DNA of 64,000 bases. Source: a bacterium HR21. Lineage in GTDB: Bacteria; Bacteroidota; Ignavibacteria; Kapaibacteriales; HRBIN21. Shown piece after piece: positions 1 to 9,234 of this stretch. The notes under the pieces are model-generated. The model did no database searches. It was given only the letters and a program-made list of their open reading frames with translations, and was not told the DNA's origin. The stretch covers positions 51,790 through 115,789 of the forward strand of contig BEHX01000001.1 in the NCBI GenBank assembly GCA_002898295.1, given 5' to 3'. Every line of letters starts with the position of its first letter. Position 1 is the stretch's first letter. The translations under genes were made by a program, and so were the position numbers.

Positions 1-216
1 ACGGCTCCGCACGACTATGCACCAGCGCCCCCGGGCTACCTCCTCTGGGATGCAGCGCTGGGAGGTACCATCCCGCTTGGCGTGACAGAGCTCATGCTCG
101 TACTTGAAGCTCAGAATCTCTTCAACCGTGCCTACCACAGTGCGATGAGCCGCCTGCGCTACTTTGCAGCTGAGCCGGGACGCTCCATCAGCGTGCGGCT
201 CAGTTGGCGATGGTAA
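1..216 (+). CDS. TonB-dependent outer-membrane receptor, C-terminal end (partial)
   Basis: Only the last 71 codons are present; the frame is open from base 1 to the TAA at 214-216. The tail contains the NLFNRAYH signature and ends in alternating hydrophobic residues with a terminal aromatic (SVRLSWRW), as expected for the last beta strands of a TonB-dependent receptor barrel inserted by the BAM machinery. Such receptors import siderophores, cobalamin or oligosaccharides, but the substrate cannot be inferred from this fragment. The next gene encodes a periplasmic-fold lipoprotein of a kind often paired with TonB receptors in Bacteroidota, which supports the call. The gene is cut by the window edge. 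Confidence 0.8.
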   Translation, partial: TAPHDYAPAPPGYLLWDAALGGTIPLGVTELMLVLEAQNLFNRAYHSAMSRLRYFAAEPGRSISVRLSWRW

Positions 217-249
217 GGTCGATGTGTCACAAGCAACCCGGAACGTGCT

Positions 250-831
250 ATGCGCTTCCAGAAGCTCAATGCTGGTCTGCTGCCTGCCGTGGTGGTGTTC
301 TGGGGTGTGCTCGCAGGCTGTGAGAAGAACCCGGCAGAGGCGCAGCCGGAAAACCCCCAGGAGCTGATCACAACGGTGCTTGTCCGCGTCTGGGACGAAC
401 CCGATTCGGTGCACACCCATACCTTTGCCTTCCGTGACCTCGATGGTCCGGGTGGGCAGCCGCCGCTGGTGGACACACTCCACTTCCACGGACACGCCCA
501 GAGCTGGCGGCTGAGTCTGGAATTCCTCAACGAGGCGAAGGAGCCGACCGATACTCTCACAGCGGAGATTCGCCGGGAGGCGGAGGCACACCAGGTCTTC
601 TATGAGCTCTCCCCGGAGTTGCAGTCGTCCGTGCGCATTGAGCGGCTCGACCGGGACCGCAACGGGCTCCCTCTCGGGCTGCAGGCGCGGGTGACGCTTC
701 AGGGGTACGAGGAACGGCATGGCTCGCTGCGCATCCGTCTCTTCCACTACGATGCCGAGCCGAAGACTGAACAGCCGGGTGGGGAGACCGATGTGGATGT
801 GACCTTCCCCGTGCATATCATGCCTGACTGA
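250..831 (+). CDS. Lipoprotein of the type 1 periplasmic-binding-fold family next to a TonB receptor
   Basis: 193 residues. The N-terminus has a signal peptide ending in a lipobox (GVLAGC, Cys near residue 24), so it is predicted to be lipidated. The mature part begins with a short acidic/Pro linker and then ENPQELITTV, a pattern I associate with a Bacteroidota family annotated as type 1 periplasmic binding fold superfamily protein, which usually follows a TonB-dependent receptor. It starts 33 bases after the receptor stop codon, so the two are probably co-transcribed and may bind the same ligand at the cell surface. The ligand is unknown. No catalytic motif is visible. Confidence 0.7.
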   Translation: MRFQKLNAGLLPAVVVFWGVLAGCEKNPAEAQPENPQELITTVLVRVWDEPDSVHTHTFAFRDLDGPGGQPPLVDTLHFHGHAQSWRLSLEFLNEAKEPTDTLTAEIRREAEAHQVFYELSPELQSSVRIERLDRDRNGLPLGLQARVTLQGYEERHGSLRIRLFHYDAEPKTEQPGGETDVDVTFPVHIMPD

Positions 832-896
832 GGCTCACAAGCAGCCTGGATTGCTCGTCCTTGTGCCGTGTCCCCGAGTAGCGCCAGGGTCGGGCG

Positions 897-2084
897 ATGG
901 ACATCCAGGGCGAGCGTGCAGGGAGCACATGCCCGCATTTTGGCGATTGCGGCGGCTGCCTCTGGCAGGATGTCCCCTATGAGGAGCAGCTCCGCCGCAA
1001 GGAGCAGTCCGTGCAGCGCATTTTCCAGGAGGCGGGCATGGAAGTTCGGTGCCAGGAGCCTATCCTGCCCTCTCCGCAGCCGTTCCAGTATCGGAACAAG
1101 ATGGAGTTTACCGCTGTGCCCGACCCTGACCGAGGGCTTGTTCTGGGACTCCATCGGCGTGGGCGCTTCGATGCCGTCGTTGACATCTACGAATGCTGGC
1201 TGCCTCCGGCAGAGGCGAATCCCATCGTAGAGAGCATTCGGCAGGTGGCGCGTCGATATGGCATCCGAGCCTACGACTACGTCCAGCACACGGGATTCCT
1301 GCGCAACGTGGTGCTGCGCTTTGCAAACCCGCCGGAACAGTGGATGGTCCTGCTGGTGACAACGACACCGACCCAGCCGCCGGAGGAGGCGTTCCTGCGC
1401 GAGCTTGCTGAGCGTCTCCCAGCGTTGTTCCCCACAGTGCGTACGGTCGCACAGGTGATCAACGACACGTGGTCGCCCGTCTCCGTCGGGGAGCTGCGCG
1501 TGCTTTTCGGCGATGGGGTCATAGAGCAGAGCCTCTGCGGCATGCGCTTTCGCATCTCGCCGTTTGCTTTCTTCCAGGTCAATTGGGTGCAACTGGAGCG
1601 CTTCTTCGGGCGGATTCTGGAGCTGGCGCAGCCCCAGCCGACGGACATTGTCTGGGATCTCTACTGCGGCACCGGCAGCATCGCGCTTGTCCTGGCATGC
1701 CATGTGCGGCACGTCTATGCGGCAGAGCTAGTGACCTCCGCACTTGAGGATGCTCGCCGGAACGCTGCTATGAACGGGGTGGAGAACGTGAGCTGGTTTG
1801 CTCTCGATTTACACCGTCCAGCGGCGCGGCAGACGCTGGATGCGCTCCCACAGCCCGATTTGCTCGTCGTTGACCCGCCCCGGGCGGGCATTCATTGGCG
1901 CCTGTTGCAATACCTGCTTGAGCGTCCGGCGCAGCGGATGCTCTACGTCAGCTGCAATCCGTTGACGCAGGTACGGGATCTGAAGCGTCTGCTGCAGCTC
2001 TATGAGCTGGAGCGTCTACAGCCGGTCGATCTCTTCCCGCAGACACCCCATGTCGAGGTGATTGCGTGCCTGCGGCGGCGTTAG
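897..2084 (+). CDS. TrmA/RlmD-family RNA (uracil-C5-)-methyltransferase
   Basis: 395 residues. It is predicted to transfer a methyl group from S-adenosylmethionine to C5 of a uridine in rRNA or tRNA. The N-terminus carries the iron-sulfur motif CPHFGDCGGC (C-x5-C-x2-C) and a fourth Cys near residue 99 (ECW). The SAM-binding motif DLYCGTGS lies near residue 253, the DPPRAG motif near 324, and the catalytic SCNP motif near 351. The family often has an N-terminal TRAM domain. Here the protein starts directly before the iron-sulfur motif, and an in-frame TAG at 879-881 rules out a longer form. It meets the minus-strand carboxylase gene tail to tail with a 4-base overlap. The target base (RlmD, RlmC/CD or TrmA type) cannot be decided from sequence alone. 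Confidence 0.88.
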   Translation: MDIQGERAGSTCPHFGDCGGCLWQDVPYEEQLRRKEQSVQRIFQEAGMEVRCQEPILPSPQPFQYRNKMEFTAVPDPDRGLVLGLHRRGRFDAVVDIYECWLPPAEANPIVESIRQVARRYGIRAYDYVQHTGFLRNVVLRFANPPEQWMVLLVTTTPTQPPEEAFLRELAERLPALFPTVRTVAQVINDTWSPVSVGELRVLFGDGVIEQSLCGMRFRISPFAFFQVNWVQLERFFGRILELAQPQPTDIVWDLYCGTGSIALVLACHVRHVYAAELVTSALEDARRNAAMNGVENVSWFALDLHRPAARQTLDALPQPDLLVVDPPRAGIHWRLLQYLLERPAQRMLYVSCNPLTQVRDLKRLLQLYELERLQPVDLFPQTPHVEVIACLRRR

Positions 2085-3742
2085 GTCTGGATGACCCCGA
2101 CGCTCCAGCGGGGGATGCTGTCGTTGTGGGCAGCGCAGGCCAGTATGCGTGAGATATACTCCCGCGTCTGGAGCGGGGAGATGAGCTCGTCTACCCAGAG
2201 CCGCGCCGCAGCGTAGTACGGGGAGAGCTGCTCTTCGTACCGCTGCTCGATTTCCTGCAGCAGTGCCTGTTGCTCTTCCTCGGAGAGTGTTTTCCCTTCC
2301 CGCTTGAGGTTCTCCAGCCGGATGGTCAGCAGTGTTCGCGAGGCTTGTGCTCCCCCCATCACGCCGATGCGAGCCGAAGGGTAGGCCACGATCAGACGCG
2401 GGTCGTACGCCCGCCCGCACATAGCGTAATTGCCTGCACCGAAGCTATTGCCGACGATGACGGTGATTTTCGGCACGACACTATTGGCAACGGCATTGAC
2501 CATCTTTGCCCCGTCCTTGATAATCCCACCCTGCTCGGCGCGGGTGCCGACCATAAAGCCGGTGACGTCCTGGAAGAAGACAAGCGGGATGCCGCGCTGG
2601 TTGCAGTTCATAATGAAGCGTGCAGCCTTATCGGCGCTGTCGGAGTAGATTACCCCGCCGATTTGCAGCTCTCCGCGCCCGGAGCGGACGATTGCTCGCT
2701 GGTTGGCTACAATTCCGACTGCCCAGCCGTCAATGCGCCCGTAGCCGCAGATGATGGTCTTGCCGTACTCGGCTTTGTACTCCTCGAACTCGGAGTCATC
2801 CAGGATGCGTGCCAGGAGCTGGTAGGTGTCGTACGGCTTCGTGCGGTCTGCCGGGATAATGCCGAGGATTTCCTCCGGGTCGAACGCCGGCGGGCGGGGT
2901 TCGACACGGTCGAAAATGGGCTTGCGTCCTTTGCTGGGAGAGATCTTCGCCACAAGCGAGCGGATCAGTGCCAGAGCCTCCTCATCGTTCCGCACACGGT
3001 AGTCCACCACGCCGCTGATGCTGGCGTGCATGCGTGCGCCGCCGAGCTCCTCGATGTCGGCTTTCTCCCCAATGGCTGCTTCCACCAGCGCGGGACCCGC
3101 CAGGAAGAGGCTCCCGGTGCCTTCGACAATGATTGCCTCATCACTCATGATGGGCAGATACGCGCCGCCGGCAACACAAGGACCCATGATAGCAGCAATC
3201 TGCGGGACCCCAAGGGAGGAGAGCAGGGCGTTGTTGCGGAACTGGCGTCCGAAATGCTCTTTGTCGGGGAAGACCTCGTCTTGCAGCGGGAGGAAGACTC
3301 CGGCGGAGTCCACCAGATAGAGGATCGGCACGCGGTTTTCGAGAGCGATTTCCTGCGCACGCAGGTTCTTCTTCGCCGTCATTGGGAACCAAGCACCAGC
3401 TTTGACACTGGCGTCGTTGGCTACAATGATGCACTCGCGTCCGGAGACGATGCCAATTCCTACGACAACGCCGGCGGCGGGGCAGCCACCGTAGTCGCCA
3501 TACATGCCGTAGGCAGCAAATGTCCCGAGCTCCAGGAAGGTCGTGCCCGGATCGATGAGCCGGGCGATGCGTTCCCGTGCCGGGAGCTTGCCGCGTCGGC
3601 GCAGTCGCTCCTGCGCTTCAGCGCCTCCGCCTTGCCGGATGCGCTCGGCACGAGCCTGCAGGATGCGGAGCTGCTCCCGGTTGTGATCGTAATTGCGTTC
3701 GTACGTGAAGTCGTGCGGGATCTCCGAACCGATGCGCGCCAT
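2081..3742 (-). CDS. Acyl-CoA carboxylase carboxyltransferase (beta) subunit, methylcrotonyl-CoA carboxylase-like
   Basis: 553 residues from the ATG at 3742; an in-frame TTG at 3781 is possible but less likely. Two crotonase-fold carboxyltransferase domains are visible. The N-terminal half contains GPCVAGGAYLPIMSDEAI and EELGGARMH. The C-terminal half contains IIKDGAKMVNAVA, GNSFGAGNYAMCGRAYDP and the RIGVMGGAQA motif. This resembles MccB more than PccB or AccD. It would move CO2 from carboxybiotin to an acyl-CoA such as 3-methylcrotonyl-CoA in leucine breakdown, but substrate choice cannot be read reliably. No biotin carboxylase subunit is adjacent. It is the last gene of the S1/ABC-ATPase minus-strand cluster, 62 bases after the ATPase stop. 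Confidence 0.85.
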   Translation of the reverse strand: MARIGSEIPHDFTYERNYDHNREQLRILQARAERIRQGGGAEAQERLRRRGKLPARERIARLIDPGTTFLELGTFAAYGMYGDYGGCPAAGVVVGIGIVSGRECIIVANDASVKAGAWFPMTAKKNLRAQEIALENRVPILYLVDSAGVFLPLQDEVFPDKEHFGRQFRNNALLSSLGVPQIAAIMGPCVAGGAYLPIMSDEAIIVEGTGSLFLAGPALVEAAIGEKADIEELGGARMHASISGVVDYRVRNDEEALALIRSLVAKISPSKGRKPIFDRVEPRPPAFDPEEILGIIPADRTKPYDTYQLLARILDDSEFEEYKAEYGKTIICGYGRIDGWAVGIVANQRAIVRSGRGELQIGGVIYSDSADKAARFIMNCNQRGIPLVFFQDVTGFMVGTRAEQGGIIKDGAKMVNAVANSVVPKITVIVGNSFGAGNYAMCGRAYDPRLIVAYPSARIGVMGGAQASRTLLTIRLENLKREGKTLSEEEQQALLQEIEQRYEEQLSPYYAAARLWVDELISPLQTREYISRILACAAHNDSIPRWSVGVIQT

Positions 3743-3804
3743 TTCCGGGTATCGAGCGGCTGTGCCACACTCAGAGGACAAGCAGACGTAGAGCTGCCCG
3801 CTGT

Positions 3805-5559
3805 CTATGGGCGGCGCTGGCGCATCCGGAGAGTACGCAGCCGATTCAAAGCCGCAGCGATTTCGTAGCGGCGAGGGCGAGCCAGATTGCCCGGGTGGTG
3901 CCCATAACGGGCAAACGGGGAGAGGGCTTCCAGACCACCGGTGTCGAGCAGCTGCTCGAGCTGGTCGAGCAGTTCCGGCAGTGGCGTCTGTCCGTCGGCG
4001 TAGCGCTCGCCGAGCACGCAGAGGGCATAGCCAATGGCGCGGGCTTGGCTTGTATCGACCAGCTGCTCAACAGCCCAGAGCTCAATCGGCGTTGTTCCAA
4101 TGAGGAGCAGCTCTGCGGATTTCGCCTCAACGCTGAATTCCCGGCGTCCCCGCGAGGGGTCAATGCTTTCAGGCAGCAGGACTCGGGGAACCAGCTGTTC
4201 GAACGGAGCCGGGCTTTCCACCCGGCGTCCGGTCGGGAATGCTGCGGCAACCTGCCGGGCACGCTCGGTGGCGTCATAGGCATGGTAGTCCTGCATCAGA
4301 ATGACGGTGTCTGCCACGTCCAAGTAATCACCGCAGCCGCCCATGACGAGGATAGTGCTGACCTGGAAGCGCTCGAAAAGCTCGCGGACACGGTCCACAA
4401 ACGGGGTGATGGGTTCGTGTTCCTTGGCAACCAAGGCTTGCATCCGGGCATCGCGGACCATGAAGTTCGTGGCTGAGGTATCCTCGTCCATCAGAAGGAG
4501 CCGTGAGCCAGCTTCGAGAGCTTCGAGGATATTGGCTGCCTGGCTGGTGCTGCCGCTCGCATTCTCGGTACAGAACTGCTGCGTGCTCTGCCCGTAGGGG
4601 AGTGTTCCGATAAAGGGGCTCAGATCCACGTGCTCCACCCGGCGCCCGTCCTCGGCGCGGATTTTGACGGCGTCCTCCCGCGTGACGACGTACTCCCGTC
4701 CATCGCCCGGGATATGAGGGTAGACACCGCGTTCGAGCGCCCGCAGCAGCGTGGATTTCCCGTGGTAGCCTCCGCCTACGATGAGGGTCACCCCTTCTGG
4801 GATGCCCATTCCGCTCAGGGACGTGGTGATCGAGCCAGAGTGCACGATGGGATGCGGGAGTGTGAAGGTCACGCGCAAGCTCTCCGGAGAGCGGAACGGG
4901 ATAGCGTTAGGCAAGGGCAGCTGGCTTATACCGCTGCGCCGTGGGAGAATGGACCCATCGGCAACGAAGGCGACCAGTCCCCGACTCCGGAGTTGCCGGC
5001 GGATGAATTCTTGGTTTTCAACGCACTGTACAAAGCGGCGGCACTCCTCTGCCGGGGTGGATTCCCACAGCAGGCTCTGTCGGACCAGCAGTGGGAGCTT
5101 ACGGCAGAGCGCTTCCTCTGCTTGACGCCCCAGAACGGTGCGCCCGGCTGCCGGAAGCCCGAGCTGGAAGCGGAGTTCAACCCAGTGAGCGGTAATCCGT
5201 ACAGCGGTGCGCTCCAGCACCTCTTGCCCTCCGGCATCGACGAGGAAAAGCCCGCTACTTCCCGAACCGCGGTGCCCACGGAAGATATGCTCCGCGGCAG
5301 AGCGCACGCGCCGGGCAAGGTAGTCTTCCAGAGCGATGCGCCGGACCCGCTCGCTGAAGAGCTCCTCGGGGAAGCCCGCAACGGTTTGCGGTACCCGTGC
5401 CCGCATGCGAGAGGGTGGGGCAAAAGGGTCGGGCTGGACGTGGTCAATGAAGAGCTCCCAGGTAGGGAAACGGTAGGCCCCTTCGAGCTCCTGATACGCC
5501 TTGTAGCCCCGTCCATCAATGCGTTGCAAGATGCGCTGCAGCTCCTCCACCGTCCGCAT
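3805..5559 (-). CDS. Predicted ATPase of the ABC class (COG3044-like)
   Basis: 584 residues, cytoplasmic, with no membrane segments. The central ATPase has a Walker A motif GGGYHGKST near residue 262 and a Walker B-like LLLMDEDTSATNFM near residue 355. TENASGSTSQA lies where the ABC signature would be, and VMGGCGDYLDVAD follows. This architecture matches the stand-alone 'ABC-class ATPase' family, which has an N-terminal domain of about 230 residues and no transporter partner. The function of the family is not established. The start at 5559 follows a GGGGGAG ribosome-binding sequence. It sits 27 bases downstream of the S1-like gene and just upstream of the carboxylase, all on the minus strand. 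Confidence 0.85.
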   Translation of the reverse strand: MRTVEELQRILQRIDGRGYKAYQELEGAYRFPTWELFIDHVQPDPFAPPSRMRARVPQTVAGFPEELFSERVRRIALEDYLARRVRSAAEHIFRGHRGSGSSGLFLVDAGGQEVLERTAVRITAHWVELRFQLGLPAAGRTVLGRQAEEALCRKLPLLVRQSLLWESTPAEECRRFVQCVENQEFIRRQLRSRGLVAFVADGSILPRRSGISQLPLPNAIPFRSPESLRVTFTLPHPIVHSGSITTSLSGMGIPEGVTLIVGGGYHGKSTLLRALERGVYPHIPGDGREYVVTREDAVKIRAEDGRRVEHVDLSPFIGTLPYGQSTQQFCTENASGSTSQAANILEALEAGSRLLLMDEDTSATNFMVRDARMQALVAKEHEPITPFVDRVRELFERFQVSTILVMGGCGDYLDVADTVILMQDYHAYDATERARQVAAAFPTGRRVESPAPFEQLVPRVLLPESIDPSRGRREFSVEAKSAELLLIGTTPIELWAVEQLVDTSQARAIGYALCVLGERYADGQTPLPELLDQLEQLLDTGGLEALSPFARYGHHPGNLARPRRYEIAAALNRLRTLRMRQRRP

Positions 5560-5586
5560 CGCTCTCCCCCGGCGGGCTTGGCAGCG

Positions 5587-7473
5587 TTATTTCTGCAGGG
5601 TCTGCAGGAGCTTCTGCCGAATCTCTTCCGGAAGGAGTTCTGCCAAGGTCGTTGCGGTGCGCTTCTCCGGACGTTGGTGTGGAGGCTTTGGAGGAGCAGG
5701 CTGTGGCTGGGAACGCGGGAGCGAAGCCACGGGACGTGAGGATTTTCGGGAAGGTGTGCTCAGGACTTCTGCGGGTTTCCGCTCCAGGAGCGGCTCGACG
5801 ACCAGCGAGGGCTCTTCTGGGTTGAGCTCCACGATGCGCACCCGCAGGTGCTCTCCCGGTTTCCACGGCTCTTTGGTCTTGCGCAGGAGCGGGGCAAAGG
5901 AGCTGCGGGGCATGAAGGCATCGACCTCCGCGCCGAGCCGGACGAGGGCTCCGGCAGGCTGCATGCGCAGGAACGTAGCGTCCTGCTCCGAGCCCACGGG
6001 ATAGCGCTCAGCCAGCTCGTGCCAGGGGCTCGGCTGTGCGTGCCGCAGACTCAACACCAGACGCCGTGCAGCAGGATCGAGCTCCATGACAACGCACTCA
6101 ACCTCCTGCCCGGAGTGGAGAAGCTCTGCCGTATGGAGTGGACGCCGTGTCCAGGATAGCTCGCTGAGCGGGATGAAGCCTTCGACACCTTCGGCAATCT
6201 CGACCACGGCGGAGCGGGGCAGCACCCGCCGCACCGTTCCCCGTACCCGGGTCCCGACACTCAGCCGCTCGGCAATGCCCTCCCACGGGTCTGGGTGTGC
6301 TCTCCGGTAGCTCAGTACCAGGAGCTGCCGGTGCGGCTCAAGCTGGAGGACGACGGCTTCGATCCGTTGCCCCACCTGGAGGATACTCGACGGTGCTGGG
6401 CGAGCCTGACTCCAGGAAAGCTCCGCAGCCGGGATAATGCCGGCAAGCCCGGTGTCCAACTCAACGTGGGCAGCAGTCTGCGTCAGACGCCGGACGATGA
6501 CCTCCACGCGGCTGCCCACCGGGTACCGTTCGGCAGCCTCGTCCCAGGGATTCGGCTGGGTCCGTCGCAGACTCAGGACCAAGCGCTTGCGCTCGGCGGA
6601 CACTTCGAGGACCACGAACTCCGCCTCCTGACCAGCGCTGAGCAGGTGCGATGGGTGCGGGATCCGCTGTGTCCAGGACAGCTCCTCCACCGGCACAATC
6701 CCGTCAATGCCCGGTTCCAGCTGGACGAACGCCGCTTTCGGTACCACCCGGCGTACTATACCCCGGACACGGCTTCCGACCGGATAGCGCTGTTCAATCC
6801 CTTCCCACGGCGAGGGCAGCAGCGCCCGCCGGCTCAAGCGAACCTGCCGCTTCCCCAGGTCAATGCTGATGACTTTGGTGCGGACACTCTGTCCCAGCTG
6901 CAGGACCTTGCTCGGCGTTGATACCGGCACATGGTCCAGCTCCGCCAGGGGAATCAGCCCCTCGATGCCCCCGATGTCGACAAAAGCCCCGAAGGTGGTC
7001 AGGCGCGTGACCACCCCTTCGACCTCTTGCCCAACCTGGAGCCGTGCTAAAGCGAGGTCTTCCAAGAAGTGGCGTCGGCTGAAAACGAGTGTGAACGTGC
7101 CCTGCTCACTTCTGCGCAGCTCGTGGGCAATGACGTGGAGGCGCTGTCCGATAAGCTCCCGGAGCTCACTCTCAGCCGGATAGCGCTTCGCCGTTGCCAG
7201 CGAGGTGGGCAAAAAGCCGGAAATACCCTGGTAGAGCACCCGTAAGCCACCCCGGATGCGCTCGACAACGTCTACCTCAACGATGGCGCGCTCGTGCACC
7301 AAGCGCTCCACTTCGGCAATACGCTCTTCCGAGAGCGTGCTGCCCTCTGCGTCCGGCTCCTCCGTGGGGGGATGAGGAGACTCCTCCGCCTCTGCAGAAG
7401 TGTGGGGAAGCCCTGTGTCCTCACTTCGGGTGTCGTGGATCCTCTGCACCGGAAGCGATGCGTTCTGTTCCAT
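5587..7473 (-). CDS. rpsA: 30S ribosomal protein S1 (six S1 RNA-binding domains)
   Basis: 628 residues. Six consecutive S1 (OB-fold) domains can be traced from about residue 55 to 560. The second is the most canonical (VVTRLTTFGAFVDIGGIEGL). Domains 3 to 6 are joined by a repeating PSPWEGIEQRYPVGSRV-type linker. The protein would bind mRNA and help 30S initiation. An acidic N-terminal extension of about 50 residues and a Pro/Arg-rich tail of about 70 residues are outside the S1 repeats. Domain 1 is divergent. The start at 7473 is supported by an AAAGGAG Shine-Dalgarno sequence and a TATTTTTG promoter box at 7520-7527. A general S1-repeat protein rather than true S1 remains possible. Confidence 0.8.
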   Translation of the reverse strand: MEQNASLPVQRIHDTRSEDTGLPHTSAEAEESPHPPTEEPDAEGSTLSEERIAEVERLVHERAIVEVDVVERIRGGLRVLYQGISGFLPTSLATAKRYPAESELRELIGQRLHVIAHELRRSEQGTFTLVFSRRHFLEDLALARLQVGQEVEGVVTRLTTFGAFVDIGGIEGLIPLAELDHVPVSTPSKVLQLGQSVRTKVISIDLGKRQVRLSRRALLPSPWEGIEQRYPVGSRVRGIVRRVVPKAAFVQLEPGIDGIVPVEELSWTQRIPHPSHLLSAGQEAEFVVLEVSAERKRLVLSLRRTQPNPWDEAAERYPVGSRVEVIVRRLTQTAAHVELDTGLAGIIPAAELSWSQARPAPSSILQVGQRIEAVVLQLEPHRQLLVLSYRRAHPDPWEGIAERLSVGTRVRGTVRRVLPRSAVVEIAEGVEGFIPLSELSWTRRPLHTAELLHSGQEVECVVMELDPAARRLVLSLRHAQPSPWHELAERYPVGSEQDATFLRMQPAGALVRLGAEVDAFMPRSSFAPLLRKTKEPWKPGEHLRVRIVELNPEEPSLVVEPLLERKPAEVLSTPSRKSSRPVASLPRSQPQPAPPKPPHQRPEKRTATTLAELLPEEIRQKLLQTLQK

Positions 7474-7519
7474 TGAACTCAGCTCCTTTCAGGACCTTGT
7501 CACAGCAAAGCAGCGTGCG

Positions 7520-7527
7520 CAAAAATA
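7520..7527 (-). promoter_or_regulatory. Bacteroidota-type -7 promoter box for rpsA
   Basis: On the minus strand the sequence reads TATTTTTGC, matching TAnnTTTGy. It lies 47 bases upstream of the S1 start codon and stands out against the GC-rich background. No clear -33 TTG element is seen at the usual distance. Confidence 0.6.
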
Positions 7528-7721
7528 CTAACTTCCCGATGGCAGGCAGGAAAGCTCATATCACGGGGCTTACGCCTGAGGTGAAAAGCGTCGCTCCAGA
7601 CCAGTCAGTGTCCAAAAATAGCGGAGGAATGGCTTATATTCTCCTGGGTCAAGTTTCCTCGAAACGGACAGCCCTTAGCCCGGCCGAACGAGTGAAGGAG
7701 TTGAAGAGACGCAGCTACCGG

Positions 7722-7750
7722 GCTCCATACCATCACCGCTGGTATGGAGC
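7722..7750 (+). repeat. Perfect 11-bp inverted repeat (hairpin) in the leader of a T9SS cargo gene
   Basis: GCTCCATACCA at 7722-7732 pairs exactly with TGGTATGGAGC at 7740-7750 around a 7-base loop (TCACCGC). It lies 82 bases upstream of the ATG at 7833. There is no T-tract after it, so it is not a standard terminator. It could be an mRNA leader structure or a binding site for a dimeric regulator. Confidence 0.7.
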
Positions 7751-7832
7751 GAGTGTGAAGCCGTCGAGATGGAGCCTTCAGGCATGGCGTTGGGCATTGA
7801 TCCGTTCGTAAGATAAATGCGGAGGGTCAACC

Positions 7833-9209
7833 ATGAAGTTCTGGCAGGTAGTCGGTGGCGCCGTTGTGCAAGTGCTCCCTGTGATGGCGCAGTGTGACTG
7901 CAACCCCGCAGCACTGCAATATGCAGTGTATCCGGATGAGGTGAGACGGCAGACATACCTGACGTATACCAACGCATTTGACGAGGTCGGGGTAGTCTAT
8001 CGCATCGGGGAGTTCCAGCTTGTGTCGGAGGAGGGGGTACGGGTGGTGGGGCTCCAGTGGAAAGCGGGGCAGTACGTTGCTGGGCAGGATGCCCAGGGGG
8101 AAGACCAAAGATTGCTGGAGTATGGGCGAACAGAGAGTTTTGTCGTGCCGGCCAACGGGAGTATGCGCTTTTTCCGCTTGCTGGAGCTTGCTGTGCATTG
8201 TGGGAGTCGGGATACAGTCTGGCGCTCTGAGAAGCGCAGTCGTGGATTTCCGGAGCGGGAGTGGGTTGTTCCCTTCATGGCGGTGCCGGACCGGATGGAG
8301 TTTGTACTGCAGTTGGTGCGGGCATCGGATGGAGTCGTGCTGGCGGTACTGGACAGCGTCGGGGTGCTGCCGACCACAGAGCAGCAGCCTCGGGAAGCGC
8401 CGTTCTACGGGACAGAGCCGATGGAGGCGGTACATGAGCGCGACCTGCCCCCAGAGTGGGCAGGGACAGAGGTCTACCTCCGGGTATCCCCGCGCCGGTG
8501 GAGACCAACACCGTATGGAATGGGGGTGAAAATCTCCGCGGATAAGGTTGCCTGGTCCAGTATCTACGGCTATTCTCCGCAGCGCGAGGGAGCTGACCAG
8601 TGCTGGAGATGGTGCGTCGAAGCATACGGGGGCGGGCGTGCATGGCTCGATACCGTCGAAGCGTACTACTTCTGGAACTACTTCGTGCCATATACGGATA
8701 GCATCAAAGCCGCAACGGGCTGTATTCTCTTCAACTATCCGCCCCATCTGAACGGGATCCCCGTAGCGTATCGGCGGGATCTGTGGAGAGCATGGGAAGA
8801 GCGCAATGGGATTATCACGGTGTGGCGTGACAGCTCCGCGCGTGGGCGTGCCGGCGAGATTATCGAGGTCGGCTGTGAGGCAGAGACACCCGTGGTTGCG
8901 GCTGTAGGGACACGGCAAACCGGGCGCAAAGCGTTGGCACAATTGCAGATCATCCCGCAGCCAGCTCCTGCGGGGGGAGAGCTAACCCTACAGTGGAAGC
9001 AGGGGCAGACAACGGTGGTAGAAGAGGTGCGCCTGTACGATGGGGTAGGACGTCTGCTCGGGAGTCTCTGGCAAGGGGTTTGGCAGCCACCGCTCCCCCT
9101 TGTCCTCAAGCTCCCGGCAGAGGTGAGCGCTGGGCAGTACTGGCTTGTTCTCCGGACCCAGCGAGGGTGGGAAATCGCACCGCTGCAGATCGTGAAGAGC
9201 TCGCCGTAG
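7833..9209 (+). CDS. Secreted protein with T9SS-type C-terminal domain (paralogue A)
   Basis: 458 residues with a signal peptide ending near VMAQC. The body is an unrecognised Cys-containing domain of about 360 residues. The last ~85 residues (from IIPQPAPAGG to GQYWLVLRTQRGWEI) look like a type IX secretion C-terminal sorting domain, so the product is probably exported across the outer membrane. The gene at 10507 encodes a clear paralogue sharing RQTYL, YRIGEF, PEREWVVPF, LDSVGVLPTT, SPRRW-x-PTP, PYTDS and ATGC. A GGAGGGT ribosome-binding site precedes the ATG and a strong terminator follows the stop. I do not recognise the body domain and assign no function. Confidence 0.8.
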   Translation: MKFWQVVGGAVVQVLPVMAQCDCNPAALQYAVYPDEVRRQTYLTYTNAFDEVGVVYRIGEFQLVSEEGVRVVGLQWKAGQYVAGQDAQGEDQRLLEYGRTESFVVPANGSMRFFRLLELAVHCGSRDTVWRSEKRSRGFPEREWVVPFMAVPDRMEFVLQLVRASDGVVLAVLDSVGVLPTTEQQPREAPFYGTEPMEAVHERDLPPEWAGTEVYLRVSPRRWRPTPYGMGVKISADKVAWSSIYGYSPQREGADQCWRWCVEAYGGGRAWLDTVEAYYFWNYFVPYTDSIKAATGCILFNYPPHLNGIPVAYRRDLWRAWEERNGIITVWRDSSARGRAGEIIEVGCEAETPVVAAVGTRQTGRKALAQLQIIPQPAPAGGELTLQWKQGQTTVVEEVRLYDGVGRLLGSLWQGVWQPPLPLVLKLPAEVSAGQYWLVLRTQRGWEIAPLQIVKSSP

Positions 9210-9234
9210 ACGGACTCCGGTAAATGAAGCAGAC

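Larger units (their letters stand above)
7474..7832. other. 359-base divergent intergenic region with rpsA promoter and a hairpin leader
   Basis: This gap separates the minus-strand S1 gene from the plus-strand secreted-protein gene. The left part holds the rpsA promoter. The right part holds an 11-bp perfect hairpin (7722-7750) and ends in a GGAGGGT Shine-Dalgarno sequence at 7821-7827. No convincing coding frame was found; the long frames crossing it have no recognisable product. No TAnnTTTG box on the plus strand was identified. Confidence 0.6.

Noticed and set aside
2270..3868. A 532-codon plus-strand frame over the carboxylase gene
   Set aside because: Antisense to a clear carboxyltransferase; no domain is visible.
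7560..7800. A c-di-GMP, TPP or fluoride riboswitch in the leader of the first cargo gene
   Set aside because: Short matches such as a GAAA loop and GGACAGCCC-like stretches do not fit the ordered core of any of these riboswitches; only the simple hairpin is supported.
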